A DNA stretch of 64,000 nt from positions 9,710,208-9,774,207 of the forward strand of contig OZ022593.1 in the NCBI GenBank assembly GCA_963669155.1. The letters are read 5' to 3'. Below the pieces are notes generated by a model that saw only the letters and a list, made by a program, of their open reading frames with translations, did not search any database and was not told where the DNA came from. Both the position numbers and the translations under genes were made by a program. This DNA is from Arbacia lixula. Its lineage: Eukaryota; Echinodermata; Echinoidea; Arbacioida; Arbaciidae. Below are positions 12,692-24,930 of this stretch, piece by piece (position 1 is the stretch's first letter; each line of letters opens with the position of its first letter).

Positions 12692-12935
12692 CATTAACGC
12701 TGTCTTCCTCACTCTCGGCTCACTATCAGCCGTTTCTCTCTCCCTCTTTCTGTAGGCTTCTTATTCCTCCGTCTCCCTTTCCCTCTCTCTCATTCTCATT
12801 CTTATTCTCTTCTTCTTCACCATTATCACTCTCTCAAGGCCCTCTACCCTTCATCTCTCTCTTTCTCTCTTATTCTCTTTCTCACTCACTCCCTCTCTCA
12901 CCCTCTCACACACTCTTTCACTCTCTCATTATAGT
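12610..12935. repeat. CT-rich microsatellite region
   Basis: Pure (CT)n at about 12651-12689 with imperfect TCTC/CTCA sequence to 12935. Low-complexity; no gene. Confidence 0.9.
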
Positions 12936-13119
12936 CTTGCACGTGTTCGGAAGCGTTTACTATACGGGCCGGGCAGGGCATGGCGTGGAATGGTTAGGGC
13001 ATCAGCAGTACTGGTGACTGAATGATCAACGCCATGATTAGGGCAAACCCAGCGCATGGTAGAATAGTCTGGGGGGCTTTGCTAAGAAAACAGTGCCCAG
13101 GGCAATGTAGTGCCCAATG

Positions 13120-13480
13120 ACTGGGAAGAGGAGGGGGGGGGGGGGGGAAGTGGTGTGAAAGGGAGAGAGAGAGAGAGAGAGAGAGAGGAGAGGGGGGGGG
13201 GGGGAGGGGGAGGGGGAATAAAGGTGGCTAGGAAGTACCTTATGCACGGATGGAGGAAGGGAAGAGGGAGCATGTAGGAAAGGGATATGAGGGAAGGGGA
13301 ATGGGGAAGGGAAGTTGAGGTGGGGAAAAGAAGGCCTGTGTTGTAGAGGGGCGGGGTGGGGATGGGGGGATGGGGCAGGGGGGATGGGGCAGGAATGAAG
13401 GGCGGATATGGTTCCTCATGACAGAGGAAAAAGTCAGAGAAGGAGGGAAGGGGTATGAACAGAAGAGGTATGGGGAAGGG
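13120..13480. repeat. Purine-rich tract with poly-G and (GA)n
   Basis: G runs at about 13133-13147 and 13191-13203 flank a (GA)n run, followed by GGGGAA-type purine sequence. The G runs could form quadruplexes. The + strand is nearly free of pyrimidines over ~350 bp. Confidence 0.85.
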
Positions 13481-13761
13481 GTGGTTTGGGAAAAAGAGGC
13501 TGCATGTATGCTCAAGTTGGGAGAGACAGAATGAGCGTTTTTCAAACACTCATTCAAAACGCTCTTCCAAAACGCACTTCACGGGGATCAGTGATGTCTA
13601 TCAGCCTGAAAGCCAAGCTAACCAGCTCTATGTATTTTCTCATGACTGGAGGTAGGAGAAGGAAAGGAGGGAAGGAGAAAGTATGTGCAGGGGAGAATTA
13701 TTGATTATAGGAATGATCCGTCTGATGCGACCATAAATCATGTTCTTCTGCACGAATCATG

Positions 13762-13839
13762 TTAACCCTCCCAGTACCAAAGGCGCATGGAATGTGTAGT
13801 TCGCCAATGGGCTTTCTGGCTTGGTGCTGAGAGGGTTAA
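13762..13839. mobile_element. Short TTAA-bounded inverted repeat (78 bp)
   Basis: Starts TTAACCCTCCCAGTACCAA and ends TTGGTGCTGAGAGGGTTAA, so the terminal ~19 bp are inverted repeats with TTAA at both ends. The left-arm sequence is the same as the unit start of the minisatellite at 55583-55919 in lipase intron 2. Confidence 0.6.
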
Positions 13840-14050
13840 ACATATCTATGTGCAGTAGGCCTCATGATTACCACGATTACCACCGGCAACAGCTGAAGTT
13901 TAGCCTTGGAGCCAGGCTGTTGGTCATTTTCTATCCAAACTATAATATTCAATAAACAGGTCTGGCTGCAGTAGACTAATCATTCTCAATTCTTTCCTCT
14001 GCTTGCCAGGAGAAAAGATGAGAATGAACGAGTGACTAGTCTTGTGAGGG

Positions 14051-14428
14051 CTAGGGCATGTTTATCAACTCTTTTTTGGGGAGAATTAAGGTTTCCAAAC
14101 ACGTTTTAATTTTTGTAAACGCGTTTCAGGGAGTTGATAAACGCAAAGGTGTTTTGATTATGGTTTTCGGAAAGCTGTTTTGAAACATGCAAATTTGTGC
14201 GATCCTAAATGCGTTTAGAGAAGCGAGATAAACGCAAAGCTGTTTTGAATCGATCGCACACTATTGTACTACAGTGCACGTGTAACGGCGCAGTAGAGCT
14301 GCGCAGTGACAAGGCCGGTTTTTGACTTGGGCGATTGAGTTGATAAACGCACCGTTTTTTTAAACACGTTCGCAAAGGCCTTTGGAAAGGCGTTTCAAAT
14401 TCTGAAAAGATGATAAACACGCCCCTAG
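14051..14428. mobile_element. MITE-like element with CTAGGGGCGTGTTTATC ends
   Basis: Left end CTAGGGCATGTTTATCAACT and right end GATGATAAACACGCCCCTAG are inverted repeats. GATAAACGC-type motifs recur at about 14134, 14228 and 14332. Flanks allow a 3-bp CTA duplication, which would fit a PIF/Harbinger-like element (inference). No coding capacity. Confidence 0.65.
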
Positions 14429-15780
14429 ACTCCCATTTTGAAGTTTGACTTAGCCATATCCAAAAGTCTGGAAACTGAGCTACTGAAGCCATACTTTCAC
14501 TGATCCATTGGTTGCAGTGGAATGAATGACATGTGCTTCATTTCGCAGAAAATGTCATCCACATGATGATCCAGGGGGACAGAGATTGCTCTCAACCATT
14601 TGAAAATCAACTCATATCAGCATATAGAAGACTCATTTTGACCTTGTTTTACCCTTATCCTCTGCCCTCATATCATGGTACAATCCATTGCGGAAGTACT
14701 ATTAACAGATGTATTATTTCCGTTGTAGTGGGTACCAGGAAAGGGAGAAAGATCTGTTTTTGCGATCTGTAAGTTCTGGAAATAATTGTGAGATAAGGAA
14801 GAAAGGTTTCTGCTCCTATGTTTCAGTTCTTACCTCAAGTTTAGGGCAATTACTTGAAAAATTTCCAGAGTTTGCGGGTTTGCAATACGTAAAAGCATGC
14901 TGCAGAACCTGTTTGTACACCTTGCTCCAATTGCAATGTTGAAATTTGCCATGGAACTGAAGTAATAAAAGGGGTGTGGTTTGATTGTGCCCTGTAAGAA
15001 ATTTTATTTACAGCCTGTTGTCTACTTTCCATACAGCAAATTATGCGGTAATCGGGCTGCTCAGTATCTCAGCACACATAACGAGCCTGCAAATATGCAG
15101 ACTTAGTATACAATGATTAAGTAACAGCAACAGCTGAAGATTTATCATGATATGAGTGGCCTAAATAGGCCAAAATGTGCTTGTTGCCCAAGCTAATATA
15201 GACACGATTACACACTTTTTGCTATAAATGCAGACTTTGGTTAAAAAAAATCCTGAATCAGAAAATAACACACTATTTCATCAGCTTCAATGTGATGCAG
15301 ACCCGACTTAGACTCTCTCAAAAATAGCAATGTCATTAAACTTATCGTCCTTGAAACGGAACGGCCGACGTAGACCTCCTAATCATTTTATCAAATATGC
15401 TATCGACATGAACATGGCAATCCAGATGATGATCCTCATTACTTATGCAGTTGCCACTTTCATGTGTGCAAATAATTATCATAGAAAAATTGGTTTTCTA
15501 GAGATGGGTATCGCCCATACATGTGTTTTCCTACTATGGCCATTGATACGCCTCCTGATGAGGTTTCATGACTGCCACAACCCCCTGCCCCCTCTCCTTC
15601 CCCCCCCCCCTCCCCCCAGTATGCGTGGCTTTAGCATCATAATCTTTGCCTGTAAAAAAAAACATACTCATGATGTCATGAAGAGAAAAAACACTCCCCC
15701 ATTTTAATGAGGGATGAATCATAAGTTGGTTCGAAAAGGTTGATCTGATAGTTTTTGTTGTATGACATTGCTATATTTAT
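14429..15780. other. Unique sequence, no gene supported
   Basis: Ordinary AT-rich sequence with a C run at 15601-15610. An ATG-initiated frame at 15330-15707 has two hydrophobic stretches but ends in C-tract proline codons and has no recognisable domain, so I do not call it. Confidence 0.45.
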
Positions 15781-15789
15781 CCATTCAAA

Positions 15790-15985
15790 GGGGGGAAATT
15801 AATAATGTATTTGCGGGGGGACTACTGTTCAAGTATGGTGTCATGAAATAAATTCCCTGAATATGATATTATTATTATACCCTATATGAGGACAAATCAT
15901 TTCCTAAAGGGGCATTTTGTTATTCTTGGGGCGTTTTTTTTTTTCAATGACACAGGCTTAGTATCCCTGAGCCCTACTGTAGTGT
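15790..15985 (+). repeat. G-rich dispersed repeat, diverged copy
   Basis: GGGGGGACTACTGTTCAAGT, TGTCATGAAATAAATTCCCT, CTAAAGGGGCATTTTGTTAT, TTGGGGCGTTTTTTTTTTC and CCCTGAGCCCTAC follow the order of the better copies. Confidence 0.5.
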
Positions 15986-16144
15986 TGTTGGCTGATTTAG
16001 GTGTATGACTGGTGCCAGATAAAATGCCTGAAAGTTGCATAGTAGGTTAAAATATACTATAGTGTTTGAAGGAATTTTAGCTTCATTACACACACAAAAT
16101 TGTTTGTTTCTTGAAGAAATTGAATGTCTTTCTTCTGGTAGCTC

Positions 16145-16435
16145 TATGGGTGTGTTTATCAACTTTCTATAGGATCAGCATTCCTAATCACGTTTGAAAA
16201 TGTGGTTTATAAACGCTAGAAAACAGCTTTTAAATGCACTTTAAGACTCCACTGCGCTGTTGCTTCCATAGTGGTGGGTAAGTGTTGTAGTTTTCTCTCT
16301 ATATAGTTAGAATCAGCGTTCCTAATCACGTTTGAAAACGTTGTTGACAGGCTAGAAAACAGCTCAGAAACGCACCCAATGACTCCACTGCACTGTTCCT
16401 CCCATAGTGGTGGTGTGCTAGTGCTGTAGTTTCCA
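16145..16435. repeat. Two-unit tandem repeat, period 138 bp
   Basis: The segment starting ATCAGCATTCCTAATCACGT at 16174 is repeated at 16312 (ATCAGCGTTCCTAATCACGT). Both continue through CTAGAAAACAGC, GACTCCACTGC and CCATAGTGGTGG. The left border GGGTGTGTTTATCAACTTTC resembles the terminal repeat of the MITE at 14051-14428, so this may be a rearranged relative. Confidence 0.7.
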
Positions 16436-16984
16436 CATATCATAGCAAGCGGTATACCTACATATCTAATGAAACCTCCTCGAACCAGTGGTCATACGTA
16501 CACTCTGTACTCTCCCCTGGTCAACGCACTGATCTCATTAGTATGGCTACCCTCTGGGTAAAAGCAAAAAAAAATCTCTTACCTCCCAGCTAAAATAAAA
16601 CGAAAACAGGGAGAAAAAGAAAAAAGCATAGGTCAACAGACTGCTCGCTTATTCATTCCTTTATTTTTTTTTCCGGCCATGCCCATTCCTCTTTCTTGTA
16701 TCATTTCTTTCCGGGGAGCACGGGATAAATTTAGATGTATGTCCATGCGGCCGGGGCGAGAGAGAGAGTACATCGGCCCCCACCCTAATGACTGTGTACC
16801 CAACTCCTCGCTACAGTATTTTCAGTCTGATTATTCTATGCTCTACCTGGTAGTCTTTGTTTCCCAGACCCTGTCTAGACACCAGTATCAGGTTACAGTA
16901 TTATCACGGGGTGGTTTATTGTTTATTTTGGCGCATCCTGAAGTGCACAGAATGTATCATGTTTGATCAGGGGGAATTTTATGA

Positions 16985-17150
16985 GAAAAAGATTTTGGGG
17001 AGGGGGGGGGGGCTACTTTAAAAGCATTATCTCATCAAACGAACATCCTCGACTATGTTTTGCATTATGCATTATGGGGGGAAAATCTTTTTACAGGGGT
17101 TCTTTTATTATTTGGAGGGAGGGGGGGGGGGGGGACTAATTTCTCAGTCT
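16985..17150 (+). repeat. G-rich dispersed repeat with poly-G tracts
   Basis: GGAGGGGGGGGGGGCTACTT at the left, then a GGGGGGAAAATC stretch, ACAGGGGTTCTTTTATTATT, GGAGGGAGGG with a long G run, and CTAATTTCTCAGTCTGTACA. Order agrees with other copies. Confidence 0.5.
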
Positions 17151-17188
17151 GTACACCATAGTGAATGATTGAGGATATATATCTCTTG

Positions 17189-17515
17189 ATCACTCTTGCT
17201 TCGTGTCCGCCAGTGACTAAAAGTAGCTACATTCTATGGATCTGAGTACACATACATGTGCTTGTATATAGATAGAACTACAAACTGTACCTCACCTGAA
17301 GTCTTCACAAATGCATGTTTTTGTTTGAAATAATCACTAATCTATTAGTAAGAAGTTTCTCTGGATCCCTCTTGTTCAGTGTCTACCAGTGACTAAATGT
17401 GAAGCATACCAACAGCGGATTGTATGGAGTTAGTGACCATACATACATACATACAGTGTATGTATACAGATAGGGTTACAAGCTACCTCTCCCGTCTCAC
17501 AAATGCTTGGTTTAC
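17189..17515. repeat. Diverged direct duplication, period about 175 bp
   Basis: GATCACTCTTGCTTCGTGTC near 17189 and GATCCCTCTTGTTCAGTGTC near 17364 begin two similar segments. Both continue through CCAGTGACTAAA, ACATACA, ATACAGATAG-like sequence, ACAAACTG/ACAAGCT, ACCTC and CACAAATGC. Confidence 0.6.
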
Positions 17516-17539
17516 ACACACACACACACACACACACAC
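17514..17539. repeat. (CA)13 microsatellite
   Basis: Uninterrupted CA dinucleotide repeat at the right end of the duplicated segment. Confidence 0.95.
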
Positions 17540-20500
17540 CAATATAGATAGATTCCCTTCGCCCAAAACTACTGCTACTGGAAATATTTGTACCACTGGA
17601 GCCAGCCAGGGGCATGATGGGAGTTTGCGGATGCTATCGGAGGTCAGGTTCAGTCTTGAGCCCAGGTCGTTTGTACTTCTCTCCAGGCTTCAGGAACGAT
17701 TCCTCCCCGTCATCTATCACGCAGAAAGTCACTTGCTCGCCCCCCAAATGAGGAATGACAACGCTAAATAGTGCGCCCCACAAACGGCCCAAAGTGCATC
17801 TTTTCTTCTCTTCTTCTTTACGTTCCCCCCTTTTTTGTTGTTGTTGTGGTGGTGGTGATGGTCGTAGAGTGGCATTTGATAGCTATTACGCTGCTGAGGG
17901 ACTGCACAGGTTGTAGAGCTAGTATTTATCAGAGCATGCGATTGTCGGAGAGAACATACAGCACACTGTATGTGACATTCCATGAGGTTATGGCAAAGAA
18001 TAATGTTCATGTAATGGCGGTATAAGATATCATATAACTCTCATTACCATTGGCATGAAACTGCATGGTAAGCCAGTTGGGTTTTTTCCAGGCTCGGTAA
18101 TGTAAGGATTAAACACTATAAAAGGGATTGTTTGTTGAAGATGTGTGATGTCATGAATATGATAGCCATGCCCTCCCACTGTCATACCAATTTCAGGAGT
18201 AATTTTTAAAATACAGTATTTGATGTCATACAAATTTGTTTACTTCCGTTACATGGACATCACATTACACTAATTTCACTTCTTTACTTTGTACACGCAT
18301 GATGCTGGAGTTCTTCTCAAGATAGGTGGTCTTGCATTTTGTGCTGCAATCAATATTTTCAAATGTTGTCGGGTGTGTAATGTGATATATAGTTTCTCAG
18401 TTGTGGTGTGTCACAAAAATGACCTCAACCCTATGGAATTACTCAATATGTGAAACATTTGGTGAAACATCAAACAATATGTGAAACATCCATCTTGATG
18501 TGAAAGTGGGTAGAGCCGATGCGTAGTGTTATTGTGTTTGAAGGTGTATGTAAAGACATTCAAATGCCGATTCTGGCTCTGAAAAGCTGGATATAAACAT
18601 ACTCATAGGGTATAGAAAAGCAGTGTGCTCAGCTTTGCATTGCATGATGTATGTACAGTATGAATATTATAGAAATGTCAGTGTCTAGCAAAACATGAAT
18701 TCAGTTCAATTATTCAGATTTTTGTTATTATTTGTATTTGCTTTCTATAGACTAGAAGGTACAGAGAATAAAAGCAAAACACACATTTTAAGAATAAGCT
18801 ACAGGCATCTGCTACTCCAATGGTCCATTGTAGTTGCAGTGGACATCAAATGTTTGATGTTGATTTTTTTTTCAATATTAAAGTACATAATGGGACTTCT
18901 TACAGTGTATGTTCTAAAATTATTGGTTTATTTTTAAATGATATTCTTTTTCGTTGAGTTAATTTGTGCAAAATTGATTGTGGCAATGGGTTTTCTTTTG
19001 ACCTTGGAACAAAGTGGTTTCCATCAAAACCAAAATTTTTTAGAAGTGTACAATAATTGCTCACTGCTACCACGAGTTGTGTCTACAGTCTATGTATTCC
19101 TGTGGTTTCCCCCTTGATGTTTTTTGCACAAGGATAAATTCGGCTCTCCTAGCTGGAACGGTAGAAACAAGACACACATTATTCGGCCCCCTTCAGCTCA
19201 GTCACCAATTTCACCTCCGTTAACAGATGGTTTGTTTTTACAAGCAGCCCCAACCAACCAAAGTGTCCCCAAAATATGCAAATAGCCCAGTCTAGAAGCT
19301 GAGGGAACTCTACAGCACCCCCTGGGGGTAATGCCAAGATTTGACCTTTGACCTGAGACAAAAGTCCCTTCTGAGCTGCCAACCCACAAACCCCACCAGA
19401 AAAAAGCCAGAAAGGTCCCAAAACCCTGTGCTGGTTTGAACTGTGGAATGCGATAGTATGGGTTCGGAATGTGTGTGCTTGAATCCACTATACTGACATA
19501 GCATATGCAGAAATGAGTGTTTAGTCCCATGTATATCATATCTTGTTACTTATTGCCATAGTGATATAATGTCTTGACAATGGCTTGCAAGGGATGTTGA
19601 GTGTAGGAATGTTAACCTCAAGTTAGTTTGCTATGTAATCGTTCAATGTGTGATTTAGCCCTTTTTGCTAAGTCTGTGCAAATAAGATGGGAGTACAATG
19701 AATTTTGATGTAGGAAATTATTTCTCTGCCATTTTGAAGTGTTGACCTTTTACACTCTATACAAAGTCGTGTGTACTTAAGTAAATAACTTCATTGTTAG
19801 AACTGGGGTTCCTCCTAAAAATTTCAGTCATTTACAATCAAACTGTTCATATTCATATTGTGGGTCTTCGCCCGGAAAAAGGAAATTCAGTCCGATCATC
19901 CCACTTAATCAAAATGACCTTAATTAAAGTCAAATATCCTTCAATGTAATCATGAAGAAACACAAAATTCATATTCATATGACTTCAAGGAATTAAAAAG
20001 AATGATCAACATTTGCTGTTCATATACATGTTTGTTTGATGTAGATTAGTATGTGGTGAATGCTAATTTATAATCTGATTTTGTTTTCATTCATAAATAT
20101 ATCAGATGCATGTTTGCCTGATTTGGATTGATACGTGACAATGCTAATTTACATTCTTTTATGTCCTCTCCTCCCTTTCTTCCCCCTCCATCTAAAATGG
20201 TCTGGTCCACTCTCTGGTCTCTGGTCCATCTGCGTTCTCACTCGATCTGAAAACCGGTTTTCAATCTTCTCCCTTGATTGCATAAGCAGGTAAGTGAAGT
20301 GTCTTGTATAACAATACTCTCATGCGCCTTCTATTGTTAAATCATTAATCTTGAGGACTCATATCGCACATTCAGTTCTTTTTTCACCCATTCGTGAGAC
20401 ATGTTCAAGCATCATTCAGGCAGCGGAGTTGTTTTTTTAGTGTCAGGATGATAATTGATCTCTGTTAGTGTTTTATGATTATTGTAAAAAGACAGTGGAG

Positions 20501-20890
20501 GGAGAGAAGGAGAAAGGGAGCAGAAGGTTAAACATTTGTAGTTAAACATGAATTATTTTTCAAGAGGTAAAATGGGATCTATAAGCTTTGCATTCCAGTA
20601 ATACTTCATACGGCATATGAGGAAAATATGTCCCATGATGCACTGCGCAGCCACACTGATTTTTGTTTGCATTCACATCCACTTGCTGTCTAGTGTATGA
20701 TAACGGAAGCGGGCATGACTGCAAATCAAATCTGGGTGCTGCTGTGCAGTGCATTAAGTGACGACTTTCCCCGATATGCATTTTGGAAAATTATGGCGAA
20801 TATAGATCACAAAGGAAGTATTGCAGAAATGGGTGTAAGTAATAGATGAAAGGAAAGTAAAGAGTTAGTAATTATCATTGATATGTATTA
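17540..20890. other. Unique AT-rich sequence, no gene seen
   Basis: No supportable exon. Minor internal similarity: two segments near 20021-20100 and 20101-20160 (CATGTTTGTTTGATGTAGAT and CATGTTTGCCTGATTTGGAT) form a weak direct repeat. A GTGAAACAT motif repeats three times at 18450-18490. Confidence 0.45.
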
Positions 20891-20905
20891 TAAGTATTGA
20901 TGTAG

Positions 20906-20919
20906 TGAGAGAGAGAAAG

Positions 20920-21003
<84 letters not shown>

Positions 21004-21035
21004 GGGAGGGGGAGAGGGAGAAGGGGGGAGGGTGG
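20906..21035. repeat. (GA)n microsatellite with poly-G tail
   Basis: GATA units, then about 55 bases of pure (GA)n, a G run of about 14, and GGGAGAGG sequence. The complementary frames are serine/leucine artefacts. Confidence 0.95.
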
Positions 21036-21574
21036 ATGGGTCGAGGGAGATTTAATACTGGTAGCCCCCTTCATAACCATAATCCTGAAATATTACAAAA
21101 GGAAAGAGGGGAGAAAGGACAAATAGGATATATAGAGAGAGTGCCGAAAAATAAAAGCAGTAAAAGAAGAAGAGTAAAGGCAAGGTCTATCATGGAAATG
21201 GAAATGAGCTGCCACTCCTCTTATACCTTCCCTATTCCGTCTAATCCAATATTGACCAAAAAAAAAGAGAAGAAAATTAGTTCATCCATGGATGTCCGTG
21301 GGGTTCCTAGCAAGGGGTGCATCCAAGCTCCTGCGCGCCCCCCAGAGGGTCAATCTCTAGCCAGAATCGGGGACAAATTTGACCAAACTACAACATTTGC
21401 TCATCTTTTTGGTGTCGCTGGCAGTATTTGTGTACCAATGATACATATTGGTTGCCATTTCTACTCGATGTTAGATTGATTTTTCTTTTTTGCTTTGCGT
21501 TGTCAAGATATCAATATTGACTGTACTTTGTTGTTAGCATTTTGCTGAGATTCTTCATGAGGAATTGGAGAAGG

Positions 21575-21608
21575 AAGACAGAGAGAGACAGAGAGAGACA
21601 GAGAGAGG

Positions 21609-21654
<46 letters not shown>

Positions 21655-21663
21655 AAGAAAGAG
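21575..21663. repeat. (GA)n/(GACA)n microsatellite
   Basis: GAGAGACA repeats, pure GA, then six GACA units and a GAAA tail. Confidence 0.95.
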
Positions 21664-23110
21664 GCAATGAAGTAGACATATATTGCAGAAACCGGTGGAA
21701 AGATGAATAGAAGGAGAAACAATATGTGTGAGATAGTAAAGATTCCTGTAAAAACACTTCCATGAGCTGAAAAACATGTTTACATAACATTTTTTCATGC
21801 ATGTGTTGTCAAATATGAAATGAAGTGTTTTCAAATCGAAACAGATACCGAGAAAAGGCTATGACTTTTAACGAATGGACATACATCGGATATGCGGATT
21901 TGTGTCTACGTATAGCTCTTATCGCCTCTGATCAACATTTTCTAATCGCATAAAGTGCACTGGTTCGCGGATGCAGAACGGAAAATGCACATTTTTGCAC
22001 ATCTCCCCCGCATAGGAGGTCAAAAAGGCAAGGGCAAGACTGAACAAGTAGCAACCCAGGGAAATGTCTGATACCTAAAATAATGATATTACAAATGATG
22101 ACACCAGTAGTATCACACAGATTGACATGGCTGTAATATTATCCACTGTTGCATTTTGATTGTACTAGTTTATTAATAGAAGTCCCTCATACATCTTTGC
22201 ATTACTCTGTGTTGCACAGAAGGTGATATTTGACTGTATCAAATCACTTTCCAGTGGATTTATACAACATAAATACAGTTGAATCCTTCGTGACGACTTG
22301 TCTCGTAAATGTGAATAACTGTTAAATCTATGATTTCGATTTTAATTCAAAATCACAATGTTAAGTTGAATATGAATAATATGATTAAATTGAATGACTG
22401 AACTTGAGATACATGTGGGGATGACAACTTTTATCTTGAATATGGATAATGTTCTTGATGATCGTTAGATGATCTGTTAAATATGGATAGGAAGAATATC
22501 ATTTCTTTGATTGATTGATTGAATGAATGAAGTGCATTTTGGGAAGACAATGTTTTCAATCATTAGTGGTTATGATTTTTTTAAATGATTAAGCATAGAC
22601 AAAAAGGATATGATTAAATTGATAGACTGGAAGAAGTGCATGCTGTGATAGATTTGTGGTGATAGTAATGTGATGCAAATGGGGGTATTTGGTGCTATTT
22701 TTGTCACCCAGTCGGAGAATGAAATCCATAAATGTCTATTGCTGGTGGGAGATAAAATGATGAGCAGTAGGATAAATACATCTGCTCAATGACACAACGC
22801 CTCCCAAAACCAGTCTCGAACAAAGAGACAGGAAGCGCCCATTGTAGAGAAGTAATCGCAGTGATCGCGATACATGCCGCGCTCTGTGGACCTTGAGGTT
22901 CAAAAGGTGAGCGATTACCGCAAATCAGAATTCTACATTATCCCACCCCTTTTCTTTCTTTTATTTCTTTCTTTCAGGGTTTATGACGTATTCATGTTCC
23001 TGCCAATAATGCGTCTATTATTAATCGGAACGTTTATATTCCTGAGACCGCTGCATTCGCAGCACATATTAGTGCTCTTAAATAGGGAATCGTGACAAGG
23101 ATAAATGTAC
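21664..23110. other. Unique AT-rich sequence, no gene seen
   Basis: No recognisable coding exon, RNA gene or repeat. Confidence 0.45.
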
Positions 23111-23111
23111 A

Positions 23112-23306
23112 CAATTGAAGCTTGATAATACGAATGATTGTGCGACATTTTGGGTGCAGACCTGTGATTGGGTTCATTTGAGCTGATGAATTGTCATTTT
23201 AAGTGAATCTTCACTATTCAAGATTGACAATACAATGATTGTGATAGTTTTTGGTGCAGATATTTCATTGGGTTCCTTTGAGTAGATGAATTGTCATTTT
23301 AAGTAA
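23112..23306. repeat. Diverged direct duplication, period about 102 bp
   Basis: Two segments share AATGATTGTG, TTGGGTGCAGA/TTGGTGCAGA, ATTGGGTTC, TTTGAG, GATGAATTGTCATTTTAAGT. The second copy starts near 23215. Confidence 0.75.
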
Positions 23307-23836
23307 TGTTGGTATTTGGTACTGTTGCGCTGAATGGATATGATTTCTGCGGTGAATGTTTATCATGCCTTCAATGTTAAAGATAAGGGGTCAAAGGGGT
23401 AGCTAATTAAGGGATATAGGTAAATCATTCCATGGCAGTTCTGCCATTGTCATGGGTCCCATTCTTGTTAAATTTCAGGAAACCAGGAAAGAATCAACTT
23501 AAAATCGTCAAATTATTCAAATTAGACAAAATATAAGGACCCTGGTAATGAGGACAGAACAGTTTTGTCCTTACTATGGCCCATAATCATTTTCTCATCT
23601 TTCCTTTACCTTTAATTTGTGGCAGTTGAAAATGTATGCTTATCCACACAAATAACTAAAGGTAGTGTGATATGTTTGTGGCCATATAGCATTTGATACA
23701 CGGGGACTCGGGGCGAGCCCTGGAAAATTCCCATAGACACAATGTAAAATTGCAGCCAAATCTGCCAATATGCTCAACATATAGCCCCCGAAAATGTTGA
23801 ATTTATTTTTTCCCTGATTCGATCGAGTAGCAGGTT

Positions 23837-23950
23837 CTAAAATGTGTGTTCAGAATCATCATCAGTCATTTCTGTCCACTGCTGGAGTAAGGCCTCAGCA
23901 TGTTTGTGTCTCAGCTCTCTATCTCTAGCTTTGTAGAACCAATTTGCTGC
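23837..23950 (-). other. Candidate minus-strand coding remnant (terminal exon?)
   Basis: Read on the - strand, the interval after an AG at the element boundary encodes a coherent polar stretch (ANWFYKARDRELRHKHAEAL followed by LQQWTEMTDDDSEHTF) ending in TAG. An AATAAA lies about 30 bases past the stop. It abuts the left end of the MITE at 23964. I recognise no family. It could be a 3' terminal exon, a mobile-element remnant or chance; the poor polypyrimidine tract argues against an active exon. Confidence 0.2.
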
Positions 23951-23963
23951 AAATGAGTCTTTA

Positions 23964-24420
23964 GCCCCGTTCATATACCATATACCGCTATTATTACCGA
24001 TGCACATCGGTAAGCAAGTTTCCAGCGAGCCGCAAAAGCACCGTTCATATACACCCCCAAAAGCCGTAATGTTGCGGTGTTTTGGACAGCTGGACTCTCT
24101 CCAAACCAATGGTGACATGCTCCGCTCAGCCATACGAGCGGTAGGATTAGCGACCAACAGGCCAGAGCGCGATGCTAAAGGCGCAACATTTACGCCTATT
24201 TTGCGGACGCAGTTTATAAGATTCGCTTACCGCAATATTGCGGTATTATTACTAGGTCTCGATCCGAGAAAAAGCCGCAAAATAAGCGCAAAAAAGGAGG
24301 AAGCAAATACCGCATTATTTGAGCGATTCCCGTTCATATACGCAGCTATCGGTAATGCATCGGCAAAATTGCCGCAAATGTTGCGCCTTTTTCGCGGATA
24401 GGCGGTGTATATGAACGGGG
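23964..24420. mobile_element. 457-bp MITE, TTA target duplication, CCCCGTTCATATAC ends
   Basis: Left end GCCCCGTTCATATACCATAT and right end GGTGTATATGAACGGGG are inverted repeats flanked by TTA at 23961-23963 and 24421-24423. The terminal motif CCGTTCATATAC occurs twice more inside in direct orientation, at about 24042 and 24329, and CGGTAA, CCGCAA and TTGCGG motifs recur. TTA duplication suggests a PIF/Harbinger-type origin (inference). The ~130-codon frame inside is a by-product. Confidence 0.75.
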
Positions 24421-24444
24421 TTACTGTGTAAATGCTGGTTTTAA

Positions 24445-24810
24445 AGGGAATATATGGTACTGGGAAGACAAACATGCCTTCAAAAGCTGATCGCAAGCAA
24501 TCTTCTTGCCAATGGTCTTAAATTCATGTATTGTCCATTTTAGAAACTTGCTGAAAGTTATTTGCCTTCATATGATCCACATTTGGAATAATTAGTGATT
24601 AAATCACAAATCCTCAAAAAGTTCAGGCCGAACATTTCGAGGATTTGTGATTAAATCACTAATAACTCCAAATGTGGATAAGATTGTAGCAAATAACTTT
24701 CAGCAAGTTTCTAAATTGGACAAATACATGAAGTTAAGACCATTGGCAAGAAGATTGCTCACGATCACCCTTTGTAGGAATTTTTGTGTTCCCAATACAG
24801 TATACTCCCT
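24445..24810. mobile_element. Family A palindromic TTAA element, copy 2
   Basis: 366-bp near-palindrome starting AGGGAATATATGGTACTGGG, flanked by TTAA at 24441-24444 and 24811-24814. It lies only 24 bases after the MITE ending at 24420. Arms carry ATCTTCTTGCCAATGGTCTT and its complement as in the other copies. Confidence 0.85.
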
Positions 24811-24930
24811 TTAAAGACTGCCTCTTCATGTCAGATCCATTGGATATTAACACTCCCCAAGACAACCAACATTATTACTGGGCAACCTAACCCAGATTTC
24901 AATATGATGCCTGTTAATACTCTGGATGCC

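Noticed and set aside
15330..15707. 125-codon ATG frame with two hydrophobic stretches
   Set aside because: No recognisable family, runs into a C tract encoding prolines, and no supporting exon signals.
21036..21479. 147-codon frame
   Set aside because: Lacks an ATG at the start, begins in microsatellite-derived purine sequence, and shows no domain.
24000..24401. 133-codon frame
   Set aside because: Lies entirely inside the TTA-flanked MITE and arises from its repeated CCGCAA and CGGTAA motifs.
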